Shown here: positions 36,422-44,220 of the stretch, one piece after another
How positions within the stretch are numbered: the first letter of the stretch is position 1
Layout: each line of letters starts with the position of its first letter
Virus record (IMG/VR): IMGVR_UViG_3300035670_000160
Location: 1 to 64,000 of that record
Source: a virus
Length of the DNA: 64,000 nucleotides
Strand: one strand, 5' to 3'
Notes under the pieces: model-generated
What the model was told of the DNA's origin: nothing
Database searches by the model: none
The model's input: the letters and a program-made list of their open reading frames with translations, nothing else
Translations under genes and position numbers: made by a program

Positions 36422-37147
36422 TTAACCTTTATTTACGATTCCACAACGAAGTGTAAATAAAACCTCATCTGTGTCGCCACCCACATAAAGGTCAGGTGCT
36501 GTCACACCTGTGAGCCCAATCTCTTCGCCCGGTCTAAGAATCGAAGGGTTCATACCCGGAGAGAATGAGTAATAGAGAGAAGACCCTCCGTCTGCTTCAA
36601 GGTTCTTTAAGTTAAGAGTTTGGCTGAAGTTGAGCAGGCTAAGGTTTAGACTGCCTTGATCGAGGGTATCGGGGATTACGCCCGCCGTATTGAGATTGGG
36701 GGCAGTAGCGATACAAGTGAAAACAGGGATTGTGACAGAGAGAAAGTCATATGGTGGGATTGCTGTGATTGGACCGAAGTCTGTGAGGTCACCCCCTTGA
36801 AGGACACCTCTGAGTCTGAGATATATAATCTCGCCATCGTTAGGTATTTTAGTTTCACCTAAAGCGGGAACTGTGGCATAGTCATCTAGGTTTATGAATA
36901 TTCTAGTGCTATCTCTTTTTGTGTCCTCTTGTGCTTTATATTTAGAAGCAATCAGAGAGGGGGACATGAAGGCTTTACCTGCTCTTGCGGTGAACATCAA
37001 ACGAGGGTTTGTGAAAGCCGCATCTACATTTGAAGCACCATAGACTTGAAGAGAAATAAGATTTCTCTGAGAAAGGTTGGGGACACTAAAATCAAGTACT
37101 CCCTTATTTCTATAGTTGAGGCTAGGTATCAGTCTTCCACGCATCAT
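36422..37147 (-). CDS. Probable virion protein, beta-rich
   Basis: 241 residues. Beta-sandwich-like (NLISLQVYGASNVDAAFTNP, IINKDDYATVP-like strands, LLNFSQTLNLKNLEADGG). It sits one base after the zinc-ribbon gene and 62 bases before the paralogue trio, all in one direction, so it is probably part of the same virion operon. No family recognised. Confidence 0.45.
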   Translation of the reverse strand: MMRGRLIPSLNYRNKGVLDFSVPNLSQRNLISLQVYGASNVDAAFTNPRLMFTARAGKAFMSPSLIASKYKAQEDTKRDSTRIFINLDDYATVPALGETKIPNDGEIIYLRLRGVLQGGDLTDFGPITAIPPYDFLSVTIPVFTCIATAPNLNTAGVIPDTLDQGSLNLSLLNFSQTLNLKNLEADGGSSLYYSFSPGMNPSILRPGEEIGLTGVTAPDLYVGGDTDEVLFTLRCGIVNKG

Positions 37148-37149
37148 GA

Positions 37150-37542
37150 TTATTTACCTTTCGAGAGGGTTTCTTTCTCAACTAGGGCGTTATAAGACTC
37201 TCCACTCTTGCCTTTAGACTTTGCGAGCTTTTGGGCTTCTCCCCAAGAGTCCACTTTCTCACCATCTACATTAGGTACGAGTCTTCCGCCGATTTTTGTG
37301 TCTCTCATTTGCTCGTTTTGTTTAGCATCGAGGCGTTTATTTTTTTCAGCCATTTGCTGTTTAACTCTTAAGTTCTTTCCCGCCCAACCATCACCAACTA
37401 AAATAAATTGTGGGAGTGAAGGTACTCTTTGTCCAACCTCGCCACACTCAGGGCAGGGGACAGGTGTGTCTCTTTCAGACATTTTGAGGATTTTGGTGTA
37501 GCGATTTTCACAGGAAGAACAAGCATAGTCATATGTAGGCAT
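37150..37542 (-). CDS. FmdB-like zinc-ribbon protein
   Basis: 130 residues. The N-terminus MPTYDYACSSCENRY...CPECGEV is a classic FmdB/CxxC...CxxC zinc ribbon, followed by a coiled, charged helix (LRVKQQMAEKNKRLDAKQNE) and a tail. Small phage zinc-ribbon proteins of this kind are found near structural genes; the role is unknown. Similar N-termini occur at 39465 and more distantly at 15381. Confidence 0.65.
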   Translation of the reverse strand: MPTYDYACSSCENRYTKILKMSERDTPVPCPECGEVGQRVPSLPQFILVGDGWAGKNLRVKQQMAEKNKRLDAKQNEQMRDTKIGGRLVPNVDGEKVDSWGEAQKLAKSKGKSGESYNALVEKETLSKGK

Positions 37543-37545
37543 ATT

Positions 37546-37920
37546 TCAGGCTCCGAAAAATTGTTTTAACACAGCATACGAGTGCTTACAGACTCTATTT
37601 TGTCCATTAGGGTCACGCTGTGTTGGAGGGGTGATAGACCCCTTAGGTTTACCGAGTAAATATTTATTCTGATAGGCGTGATATTCAGGTCCTTGAAATA
37701 TCCACGCTTTACAGGTACAAGAAATAAAGAGGTCAGGATTAGATTTCTTACCAGAAGCCTTTACAATGACTTGATATTCCCCCACCTGAAAAGTCATGGG
37801 TTTCTTTAAGAGTCCTTTTGAGTACTCTTTTGCTACAACAGAAATAGACGAAACCTGTCCCGAAATGTCGGGAGACAAGCCTTCTACTATTTGTTTAGCT
37901 GTCAGAGCTGTTTTGTGCAT
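37546..37920 (-). CDS. SWIM-type zinc-finger protein
   Basis: 124 residues. ISCTCKAW then, about 45 residues on, VCKHSYAVLK gives the CxC...CxH pattern of SWIM domains, which bind DNA or proteins. The insertion between the halves is longer than usual. The RBS lies within a 7-bp hairpin. Partner unknown. Confidence 0.6.
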   Translation of the reverse strand: MHKTALTAKQIVEGLSPDISGQVSSISVVAKEYSKGLLKKPMTFQVGEYQVIVKASGKKSNPDLFISCTCKAWIFQGPEYHAYQNKYLLGKPKGSITPPTQRDPNGQNRVCKHSYAVLKQFFGA

Positions 37921-37925
37921 GAGAG

Positions 37926-37945
37926 ACTCCTTCTCTTAAAGGAGT
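37926..37945 (-). promoter_or_regulatory. Hairpin sequestering the RBS of the SWIM gene
   Basis: ACTCCTT (37926-37932) pairs with AAGGAGT (37939-37945). On the minus transcript the second arm is the AAGGAG ribosome binding site of the start at 37920. Confidence 0.55.
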
Positions 37946-37958
37946 TCTCATAAAGGCA

Positions 37959-38060
37959 CTATTTCTCAGATTCAGAGTAGTGTCTGTAGGCACAGGTGAG
38001 TATCAAACAGTATGTTGCGAGACTAGATAGCGTCATTACAAAAACTGCGAGCGTCGTCAT
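37959..38060 (-). CDS. Tiny single-span membrane protein (33 aa)
   Basis: Minus-strand frame of 33 residues: MTTLAVFVMTLSSLATYCLI then LTCAYRHYSESEK. One hydrophobic helix with a charged tail. AGAGG lies eight bases before the ATG, and the frame fills a gap otherwise without a gene. Coding status is plausible but unproven. Confidence 0.45.
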   Translation of the reverse strand: MTTLAVFVMTLSSLATYCLILTCAYRHYSESEK

Positions 38061-38123
38061 TTTTAGAGCCTCTTATGATATGCACTCGTTGTGCAAAGAC
38101 TCTCTAACGAGCGAGAAATAAAA

Positions 38124-38564
38124 ATGCAAACTTTTGTGCCTTTTGCAGACATAAAAAAGTGTGCGGAGGTTCTAGATTTGAAGAGACTTGGGAAACAACG
38201 CTCAGAATCGAAGATTATCTTACAGACTTTAGCGAAGAAAGCGACCGCCCCTGAGTCAGCTAAGATAGGCTGGAAAAATCACCCCGCAGTTTTGATGTGG
38301 GAGGGGCATGAAGATTTCTTAAGACTCTACTCAATTTCGATATGTACTGAGTGGATTTCTAGAGGCTGTATGGACACGACTCTTAGTTGGTTCATTGAAG
38401 GCTTTTCATGGGATTACAAACCGACACCCCCTTTATGGTGGGGTGACGAGAGAGTGCATGAGAGTCATCGCTCCAAGTTGCTCTCTAAAAACCTAGACCA
38501 CTATGGTACTTATTTCTCTAGCACACCTTCAGACCTTGATTACTTTTGGCCCATCACTAAGTGA
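38124..38564 (+). CDS. MSMEG_6728-like protein (possible DNA glycosylase-type fold)
   Basis: 146 residues from MQTFVPFADIKKCAEVLDLK. The features KRLGKQRSE, GWKNHPAVLMWEGHEDFLRL, DERVHESHRSKLLSKNLDHY and a final YFWPI match the MSMEG_6728 family, related by sequence to pyrimidine-dimer glycosylases such as T4 endonuclease V. A base-excision role is possible. The start is chosen over an upstream one because it matches the family N-terminus exactly. Confidence 0.65.
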   Translation: MQTFVPFADIKKCAEVLDLKRLGKQRSESKIILQTLAKKATAPESAKIGWKNHPAVLMWEGHEDFLRLYSISICTEWISRGCMDTTLSWFIEGFSWDYKPTPPLWWGDERVHESHRSKLLSKNLDHYGTYFSSTPSDLDYFWPITK

Positions 38565-38980
38565 GAAAAAACATGACGAAGTCAGATATCGCAACCCAAA
38601 TCATCCGTATCAAGTCTCTCCAAGAGGCGCTTGAGAACGAGGTCAAACAGCTCCGCGCTCAACTTGATGTCGGTGATGAACTCGTTGTCCCAGAGGGTCA
38701 GGTTTCTTTGAATTCTCGTACTCGTAGAGATTTTGATGAGAATAAGCTCTTGCTCGCTGTTCTTGCTCAGGGTCTTGACCCAAATACACTCGGTAGTGTG
38801 GTCTTGTCTGTGGATAGAAATAAGCTCAATACAGCAGTCACCTCAGGTCTTATTTCTGAAGACTTTTTGGAGAAGAACTCGTCATTATATACATATGATG
38901 CGCTTGTGATTAAGCCTAATGCGGAGACAAAGCAGGAGGGTTTTAATAAGGTGTCCTCGCTTTTAGGAGTGGGGAAGTGA
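38561..38980 (+). CDS. Hypothetical coiled-coil protein
   Basis: 139 residues from a GTG overlapping the previous stop (GTGA); an ATG at 38573 is the alternative. An N-terminal coiled coil (IIRIKSLQEALENEVKQLRA) and a compact C-terminal domain (LLLAVLAQGLDPNTLGSVVL). Coupled on both sides by GTGA overlaps. Function unknown. Confidence 0.45.
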   Translation: MRKNMTKSDIATQIIRIKSLQEALENEVKQLRAQLDVGDELVVPEGQVSLNSRTRRDFDENKLLLAVLAQGLDPNTLGSVVLSVDRNKLNTAVTSGLISEDFLEKNSSLYTYDALVIKPNAETKQEGFNKVSSLLGVGK

Positions 38981-39471
38981 TAGATGCAGAAAAGCTCGTA
39001 TTTATAGCGCAATGTAGCGTCATGATGGTCAAGGGACACTTCCAGAAAATCAAGACTTTAGACTTCTTTGATTATTCGGAGTTTCCTGACCATGTCTCTA
39101 CAATCATTCCATTGAGCGAGGAATCTTTGGGTTTTGAGTCTCCTCAAATCTTGCTAGAGAAGCCTAATTGGTTGTCGTCTAATATAAGAGAAGTTTATGC
39201 AGGTCTTATACTTCCCATAGATTGGGCGAACTATGCCTCCTATCGCTGTTCTTTGATTAGTAAATCTTTAGGGTGTGTTTTTTGGGGCATTCACAAAGAT
39301 AACAATATCTATATTTTGGTGAAGGTCACAGGTTCTGCTCCTCTCTGTATGTCTTGCGGAGAGGACTTCCAAGACCTGTCTTATGTGTTTTTAGGAGACA
39401 TCTCGCCTGATTGTGCGTTAGGCTTCGCTTTATCTGAGTTGAACGACTACGATATAAATACCCCTCAGTAA
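38977..39471 (+). CDS. Hypothetical protein
   Basis: 164 residues from GTG in a GTGA overlap. Alpha/beta with a CMSCGEDFQDLSYVFLGDIS segment near the end, which could hold a small metal site. The last of three coupled genes (38124-39471). Convergent overlap of seven bases with the small zinc-ribbon gene. Not recognised. Confidence 0.45.
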   Translation: MIDAEKLVFIAQCSVMMVKGHFQKIKTLDFFDYSEFPDHVSTIIPLSEESLGFESPQILLEKPNWLSSNIREVYAGLILPIDWANYASYRCSLISKSLGCVFWGIHKDNNIYILVKVTGSAPLCMSCGEDFQDLSYVFLGDISPDCALGFALSELNDYDINTPQ

Positions 39472-39644
39472 CCTCCTGTATTAAACCATCCGCTTCCCTT
39501 TAAGACAAACGAAGACTGCGCTATCGCCCGCTCTGTTTCCCCCTTACATTTTTCACAGGCTGGTGGTGGGTCAGAGTACTTTTGATTTTTCGTCTGCTTG
39601 TGTCCACAGGACTCAGACTTACACTTGAAAACATAAGTGGGCAT
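39465..39644 (-). CDS. Small FmdB-type zinc-ribbon protein (59 aa)
   Basis: 59 residues: MPTYVFKCKSESCGHKQTKN followed by a CEKCKGE pair and FVLKGSGWF. The cysteine pairs and the GSGWF end are those of FmdB-family regulatory-type ribbons and resemble the N-terminal part of the gene at 37150. Its ATG overlaps the stop of the gene upstream (TAATG), so the two are coupled. Confidence 0.65.
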   Translation of the reverse strand: MPTYVFKCKSESCGHKQTKNQKYSDPPPACEKCKGETERAIAQSSFVLKGSGWFNTGGY

Positions 39645-39886
39645 TATTTCTTCTCCTTTATTTCTTGTTTGGACTTGTACTCGTCAGCGCGTTGTTTACG
39701 AGCCATATCTTCTGCGAGTCCTAAAAGCCTTGTCATCTCATTGGTCAATCTCTCAACTTCCCTTGAGAGTGGAGAACCCGCATAAACAGAGTCTTGATTA
39801 TTTCTGCTGTACCTATTTTGAAGAGATTTGAGTAAACTTCTACTCTCTTCTAAACGAGATAAAACAAATCTCATTTCGTCAGACAT
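39644..39886 (-). CDS. Small coiled-coil protein
   Basis: 80 residues from MSDEMRFVLSRLEESRSLLK, whose ATG follows GGAG by eight bases. Helical, heptad-like (EVERLTNEMTRLLGLAEDMA) with a Lys-rich end. The stop codon lies inside an octamer. Not recognised. Confidence 0.45.
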   Translation of the reverse strand: MSDEMRFVLSRLEESRSLLKSLQNRYSRNNQDSVYAGSPLSREVERLTNEMTRLLGLAEDMARKQRADEYKSKQEIKEKK

Positions 39887-39895
39887 AAGCAAAAC

Positions 39896-39903
39896 TCCGA
39901 TAT
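39896..39903 (+). promoter_or_regulatory. TCCGATAT box upstream of the gene at 39945
   Basis: A one-base variant of the TCTGATAT box, 42 bases before the start codon, with ATTAGGG after it. Same spacing class as at 43950 and 62939. Confidence 0.35.
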
Positions 39904-39944
39904 ATTAGGGTGTCACTTCTCTACAATACCCAAAAGGTTCTCAA

Positions 39945-40313
39945 ATGGTTCAGGATTCAGAAATCGTAAAAGCTCTAGAAGTTGGTGTCTCTTGTCTTAA
40001 GAACATTCTGTATTTAATACACCCAAAGAACCCTAACTTTGAGAACGCTCCTTGTTTTATCCTTCCTTATGATAAGGACTCGCAAGTAGTTCGTATCAAA
40101 GAGGGCGGGGTTTGCCCCCCGAACAAGTGGGGGTTTCAGCAAGGTATTTTTCTAGAACCTACACAAGATGGTTATTTAGTGTCGTATTTAGAGGAAGGGT
40201 ACAGCTGGGATATGTTTCAAGGATACCCCTCTTTAAATGAGGGGGTTCTAAGGTTTCCCGTACCCTCTTATCAAGGTTTTTCAAAAGAGCCTGATGAGAT
40301 TATTTGTCACTAA
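39945..40313 (+). CDS. Hypothetical protein
   Basis: 122 residues, beta-rich with loops (NAPCFILPYDKDSQVVRIKE, LVSYLEEGYSWDMFQGYPSL). RBS AAAAGG. It overlaps the convergent 2H-phosphoesterase gene by 14 bases. Similar in style to the gene at 50060. Not recognised. Confidence 0.4.
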   Translation: MVQDSEIVKALEVGVSCLKNILYLIHPKNPNFENAPCFILPYDKDSQVVRIKEGGVCPPNKWGFQQGIFLEPTQDGYLVSYLEEGYSWDMFQGYPSLNEGVLRFPVPSYQGFSKEPDEIICH

Positions 40314-40857
40314 TCTCTACAGGTACCTCAAACATATCAGCCCCACCAGAGAAATAACCAACTTTGAGTTCTAAACTCCCACGAGCGGGTATGAGATTAG
40401 AACTCTCAATAAGCTCGTTTGAGTAAGCTGGGGAAGTGCCTTTATTGACAGCCACCGTGATGTGTGGGTGCTTGTTCTTAGAGGGCAGACCCGAAGGTAG
40501 GTCTAAGACGACTGCGATTGCCTTGTCGTCTGCGACATAACCTTTAATTTTAACATTGAAAGTCTTGCCTATAATATTCTTGTAGGGCTTTAGGTTCTCA
40601 GCACTTCCTTTATTTCCAAAGAACTCAATCGTCATATGGTGAGCTTTAATATCCCATCCTGTAAGAGAGGGTGCGTTTGTTTGCTGTGACAGCCAATTAG
40701 TAAGAATTTCTGGTTTCTCTAATACGGCTTCCGCAAAGACAACACTTTTCTTCGCGGCGACTTTGATTTGTGTGTTCGTCACGAGAGGGAGGATTTTGTC
40801 TCTTAAGTCAGGACGTGTATAGGCGAGTCTGATGAGTTTTCCGCGTAAGCTATTCAT
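40300..40857 (-). CDS. 2H phosphoesterase-like protein with LAY-P-LR N-terminal motif
   Basis: 185 residues. The first 26 carry KLIRLAYTRPDLRDKILPLV, the motif also found at 1230 and 7055. The remainder holds two HxT elements, HHMTIEF (His74, Thr76) and PHITVAV (His132, Thr134), the catalytic pairs of 2H phosphoesterases. Relatives are tRNA-repair phosphodiesterases, and the fold also includes anti-CBASS Acb1. Substrate unknown. A virion tag plus an RNA or cyclic-nucleotide hydrolase would suit delivery at injection, which is inference. Confidence 0.65.
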   Translation of the reverse strand: MNSLRGKLIRLAYTRPDLRDKILPLVTNTQIKVAAKKSVVFAEAVLEKPEILTNWLSQQTNAPSLTGWDIKAHHMTIEFFGNKGSAENLKPYKNIIGKTFNVKIKGYVADDKAIAVVLDLPSGLPSKNKHPHITVAVNKGTSPAYSNELIESSNLIPARGSLELKVGYFSGGADMFEVPVEISDK

Positions 40858-40868
40858 TCTAGTATTCC

Positions 40869-41708
40869 TTATAGTGCTTCGAAGGTGGCTTGAGGTTCAG
40901 CTGCGGGTGCGGGGGCGGGTGCTTTTTTACCTTTTCCTTTATTCAGGATAATCTCCATAAATTCTTTTTGTTCTTTGGGGTCCATGTTTTTCATGCGTTC
41001 TTTGACTTCAGGGCTTGCTTTGTCCATAAAGTTCTTTAGCTTTTCGGCATCGTTTTCTTTCTTGCCCTTAAATTCTTTTAGCCTAGTGCCTAAATCCTTT
41101 TCTTCTTTGTCTTTTTTCTTACCCTTCTCTTCTTTCTTAGCCAAGCCCATTAGAGGAAGAACGAAGTTCTTAAAAGTTAACTCTTTCCTATCCTCTTTAG
41201 GGAGAGAATTGAACTTAACCTCTCTGCCTCTTTCATTTTTGAACTTGCCTTGTTGCTTTTCTTGTCTCCACTTCATAGTTAAACCCTTGATTTGAGGCTT
41301 TTTGCTTTTAGGAACTAAACCTTTCAGTCTCTTAATTTGCATCTGTGGTTGTTCATCGCTTTTCCATGCTTTGATGATTTGCTGAATTTTAGATTTCTTA
41401 TCTTTTCCTTCTGTCTTTTTATTCAACTTCTTAGCCCCCCCAGATAGGGGCTTATTTTGCCGTTTACTCATGGCTTTGGTTTGCTGCCTAATATCAGCTT
41501 TTAAGTCGTCTGCGAGCTTTACCCAAAGTCTAAAACCCTCTCTCCAAAAAGTAGGTCTTTCAGAGGAACTCGCAATACGAAGTCGAGATGACATCGCCTC
41601 AATTTGAGCTTCATTTGAGAGAAACTCTGTTAGGACACCCGCATACTTCAGAAAGTCTCTTTCTGAAGTCGCCGCTTTATACATCAATAACGCAACATGA
41701 TCTTTCAT
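40869..41708 (-). CDS. Lysine-rich hypothetical protein
   Basis: 279 residues. A helical N-terminal ~90 residues (FLKYAGVLTEFLSNEAQIEA) then a highly basic, Lys/Glu-rich region likely to be extended or DNA-binding, ending in an Ala-Pro stretch (KKAPAPAPAAEPQATF). This resembles internal-head or histone-like proteins only in composition. RBS AGGAG on the minus transcript. Confidence 0.4.
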   Translation of the reverse strand: MKDHVALLMYKAATSERDFLKYAGVLTEFLSNEAQIEAMSSRLRIASSSERPTFWREGFRLWVKLADDLKADIRQQTKAMSKRQNKPLSGGAKKLNKKTEGKDKKSKIQQIIKAWKSDEQPQMQIKRLKGLVPKSKKPQIKGLTMKWRQEKQQGKFKNERGREVKFNSLPKEDRKELTFKNFVLPLMGLAKKEEKGKKKDKEEKDLGTRLKEFKGKKENDAEKLKNFMDKASPEVKERMKNMDPKEQKEFMEIILNKGKGKKAPAPAPAAEPQATFEAL

Positions 41709-41795
41709 AATCTTCTCCTAAAGTAGCTACTCCTTGTAGTTCTCCATAAACTATTTATTACGCGCAGTCCTCGTTATTTGCTGAAGGAGTACAAA

Positions 41796-43190
41796 ATGAG
41801 AAATAGATTGGCTACTGAAGTAGACCCTGACTTTTTAATGCGTGTTGATAAAGCAATACGGAAACTTAAGAGAGACCCAAGTCTAGACCCGACAGGAAAG
41901 AATCTTGAAGTAGCCGAAATGCTTTTTCAGAGAGCTGTTAGTGGCACATTAAGACAAAACGATGATTTTGTTCTTATCTCGCTTGAGGAAGTAATGAACC
42001 GCACACTTCCGAAGTCCCCTGCTTCTGTAGTAACTCCTAACCCTGTCTCTCAGACTTCTATCACCAATCCTATTCTCAATAGATTGGATGAAATCCTTAA
42101 GAATAATCCCAATCAGTTTATTGAGTCTCTACGAAATCAGGTATTAAGAGGAAGGCGACTTTCTCAGAAACAGCTTGATGCGATAGAGAAGTTTGAAAAA
42201 CCCCAAACATCGGGTGTTGTTGATGAGGAGCTACTCGGTCGTATTGACACGCTCAGGTCAAGTATTGAGAACCCCTTCTTAGAGTCCGTTCGACAACAGG
42301 TGGCTAGGGGAAGGAAGTTAAGTCAGAAACAGCTAGACGCGATAAGTCGCTTTGAAACAACCCGCTCTAGAAAGGCTTCAGCTCTTTTCTGCGCTAAGTC
42401 TCTAACGAGTGCAGGTTTCCGTATTTTTTCCGTGCAAGATATTTCTCACTTTCTTTCAATGACGAGTCGTACTCTCAAGAGAGCTTCTACTGCTGTCCTT
42501 GAGACCGCCCCTGACGCAAAAGAGGTAGCTAAAGCAACTGCCCGTCTTGACGCTAAGATAGAGAAAGAAAGCCACTCTACAGATAAGTCTGTGTGGGAGA
42601 AGGTCTTTGAGATTTCTAAGAAACTAGAGACTTTCGGTTATATTACAAATATCTCAAAGAGAGAATCAGGTCGCTTTGATTTGAATAAGGTTGAGTTCTA
42701 TATCTTGAGTTCAGGTGAATCTATTAGTTTTGAGGAACTCGTAGAACTCTCAAATCGCAACCCTCGTTTAAGAAAACAATTAAATGCTCTGCATGGTTTT
42801 CATAACTTTGCTAAGAGTATGTATACAGGAGAACTTAACCCTACCCTCAAGAATGCTTTATTAGGTAAGTTTGCGGGTATCTTTGAATCCATCGCAAACT
42901 TTTTTAGAAGACCTCTTGTAAACATAATCCCCGCATTAGTAGGGGGTGCTACAATAGCTACCGCTCTGCATACATTTTTTTATGGGGCAACGGCTGATGT
43001 CTCCGCTATCACTACAGGAGTAATTGCGAGTATTCTATTTATACTCGGACCTCATGTACTTAGATGGCTTGCCTCTAAAGCTCAAGGTGCTTTCAATAAG
43101 CTGAAGTTTAAGCTCGCTTCCGATAAAGCCCAAGCCTACAAGACAGCGTATCTTTCGTTTCTGTCATTTCAGAAAGGTCGTGTACTATGA
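41796..43190 (+). CDS. Membrane protein, paralogue family A, with LSxxQLxAI repeats
   Basis: 464 residues from the ATG behind GAAGGAG. Residues about 105-175 hold two copies of a short helical repeat (FIESLRNQVLRGRRLSQKQL and FLESVRQQVARGRKLSQKQL). Residues about 195-460 match the genes at 25798 and 43187, including SAGFRIFSVQDISHFLSMTS and FAGIFESIANFFRRPLVNII followed by membrane helices. The next gene overlaps by four bases (ATGA). Function unknown; a fusion of a repeat module with the membrane family. Confidence 0.55.
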   Translation: MRNRLATEVDPDFLMRVDKAIRKLKRDPSLDPTGKNLEVAEMLFQRAVSGTLRQNDDFVLISLEEVMNRTLPKSPASVVTPNPVSQTSITNPILNRLDEILKNNPNQFIESLRNQVLRGRRLSQKQLDAIEKFEKPQTSGVVDEELLGRIDTLRSSIENPFLESVRQQVARGRKLSQKQLDAISRFETTRSRKASALFCAKSLTSAGFRIFSVQDISHFLSMTSRTLKRASTAVLETAPDAKEVAKATARLDAKIEKESHSTDKSVWEKVFEISKKLETFGYITNISKRESGRFDLNKVEFYILSSGESISFEELVELSNRNPRLRKQLNALHGFHNFAKSMYTGELNPTLKNALLGKFAGIFESIANFFRRPLVNIIPALVGGATIATALHTFFYGATADVSAITTGVIASILFILGPHVLRWLASKAQGAFNKLKFKLASDKAQAYKTAYLSFLSFQKGRVL

Positions 43191-43924
43191 GCGAAATAGT
43201 CTTAGCTAAAATCTTCAAGAGAGCGGGTCTCTCATTTAAGTCATCTGAGGAAGCTGCCCTGTTTCTTCCTGTGTTGACACAATCTATTAGAAAAGTCTCT
43301 CGCGCTACCGCAGAGCTATCCCCACAAGAGATTAACTCTGTTCGTAATAATTTTATCAAAGCTGCGGAAGACGATAAGCAGAACACTATTATAATGTTGG
43401 AAAAGAAAGCACAGGCTTTGTTTGAAAAAGTGCGTGAACAAGGAGTTTATCTACCACTTGAAATCACGCTTTCAAATTTCCACACTTTTGAAGTGCCTAC
43501 TCAGATGACTCAGAGGTCTGGGAAAGTCTATAAACTTTATCAGGAAATCATGGTACTCCATGACACCTATGCGATAGTCATGGGGAAGACTAAGAGTAAT
43601 ATTATAAAGTTCTTGTTTCAGAAAGTATCCTCGCTCTTTGAAGCCCTAGCAAATGTCATAGGAACAAATTTGATGACAGTCGTGTTAGCTTTAGTCGGCG
43701 GCTCGGCTATCTATACAGCCTACGCTCAAGGTGGTAGTGGTCTTCCTGTCTCCACTATCCTCTACACCCTTCTGGCTCTCTCAAGTCAGCACTTCCTCCA
43801 TGTTATTTTAAAACTGACCGGCTCTTATTTTAAAGGTAAGAGCCGATTTCATACAGATGTTTCAAGGGTAGCGTCTAACAACTACTTAAGAAGTGTTAAG
43901 ATGTTAGAGCGAACTTTTATTTAG
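43187..43924 (+). CDS. Membrane protein, paralogue family A
   Basis: 245 residues, coupled to the previous gene by ATGA. It begins KIFKRAGLSFKSSEEAALFL, parallel to the family domain at 41796. Membrane part is KVSSLFEALANVIGTNLMTV then VLALVGGSAIYTAYA and a second hydrophobic run. It ends with a basic helix containing SRVASNNYLRSVKM. No octamer lies in this gene or its partner. Confidence 0.55.
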   Translation: MSEIVLAKIFKRAGLSFKSSEEAALFLPVLTQSIRKVSRATAELSPQEINSVRNNFIKAAEDDKQNTIIMLEKKAQALFEKVREQGVYLPLEITLSNFHTFEVPTQMTQRSGKVYKLYQEIMVLHDTYAIVMGKTKSNIIKFLFQKVSSLFEALANVIGTNLMTVVLALVGGSAIYTAYAQGGSGLPVSTILYTLLALSSQHFLHVILKLTGSYFKGKSRFHTDVSRVASNNYLRSVKMLERTFI

Positions 43925-43949
43925 AGAGAGCTTTTCAAAAATACCGAAC

Positions 43950-43957
43950 TCTGATAT
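43950..43957 (+). promoter_or_regulatory. TCTGATAT box upstream of the gene at 43982
   Basis: TCTGATAT followed by GTGG, 25 bases before the ATG at 43982 and 26 bases after the previous stop. Confidence 0.4.
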
Positions 43958-43981
43958 GTGGTATTCCAAAAAGGAGTTAAA

Positions 43982-44167
43982 ATGATTCTCTTACTTGTTT
44001 TGGAATGTCTATCTACTATAGCCGCTATTTTCCAGAGTTTTAATCTCGCCGTCAAGTATGACGAGGTTCTTGAGGCACCTCGTTTATTTCTATATGGTTC
44101 TGTACTTGTACCTATTTATATGCTTTTAGCATATAGTGTACACACTCTGTTTGGGGTATTTCTCTAG
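43982..44167 (+). CDS. Small two-span membrane protein
   Basis: 61 residues from the ATG behind AAGGAG. Two hydrophobic helices (MILLLVLECLSTIAAIF and YGSVLVPIYMLLAYSVHTLF) joined by a short charged loop. Holin-like in size but without further support. Preceded by a TCTGATAT box. Confidence 0.5.
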   Translation: MILLLVLECLSTIAAIFQSFNLAVKYDEVLEAPRLFLYGSVLVPIYMLLAYSVHTLFGVFL

Positions 44168-44178
44168 TCATTTATTTC

Positions 44179-44219
44179 TTTATGTTCTCTCTCTCTCTCG
44201 GATAAAGAAGGAGAACATA
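44179..44219 (+). promoter_or_regulatory. 11-bp hairpin abutting the start of the next gene
   Basis: TTTATGTTCTC (44179-44189) pairs with GAGAACATAAA (44209-44219). The ATG at 44221 is one base on, and the AAGGAG ribosome binding site is partly in the stem. Confidence 0.65.
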
Positions 44220-44220
44220 A

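Noticed and set aside
39451-39460. T4-like late promoter (TATAAATA)
   Set aside because: GATATAAATA lies inside a gene end and does not recur before other genes at a fixed distance.
40975-41295. Plus-strand frame rich in Ser, Phe and Leu
   Set aside because: Exact shadow of the Lys/Glu-rich gene at 40869.
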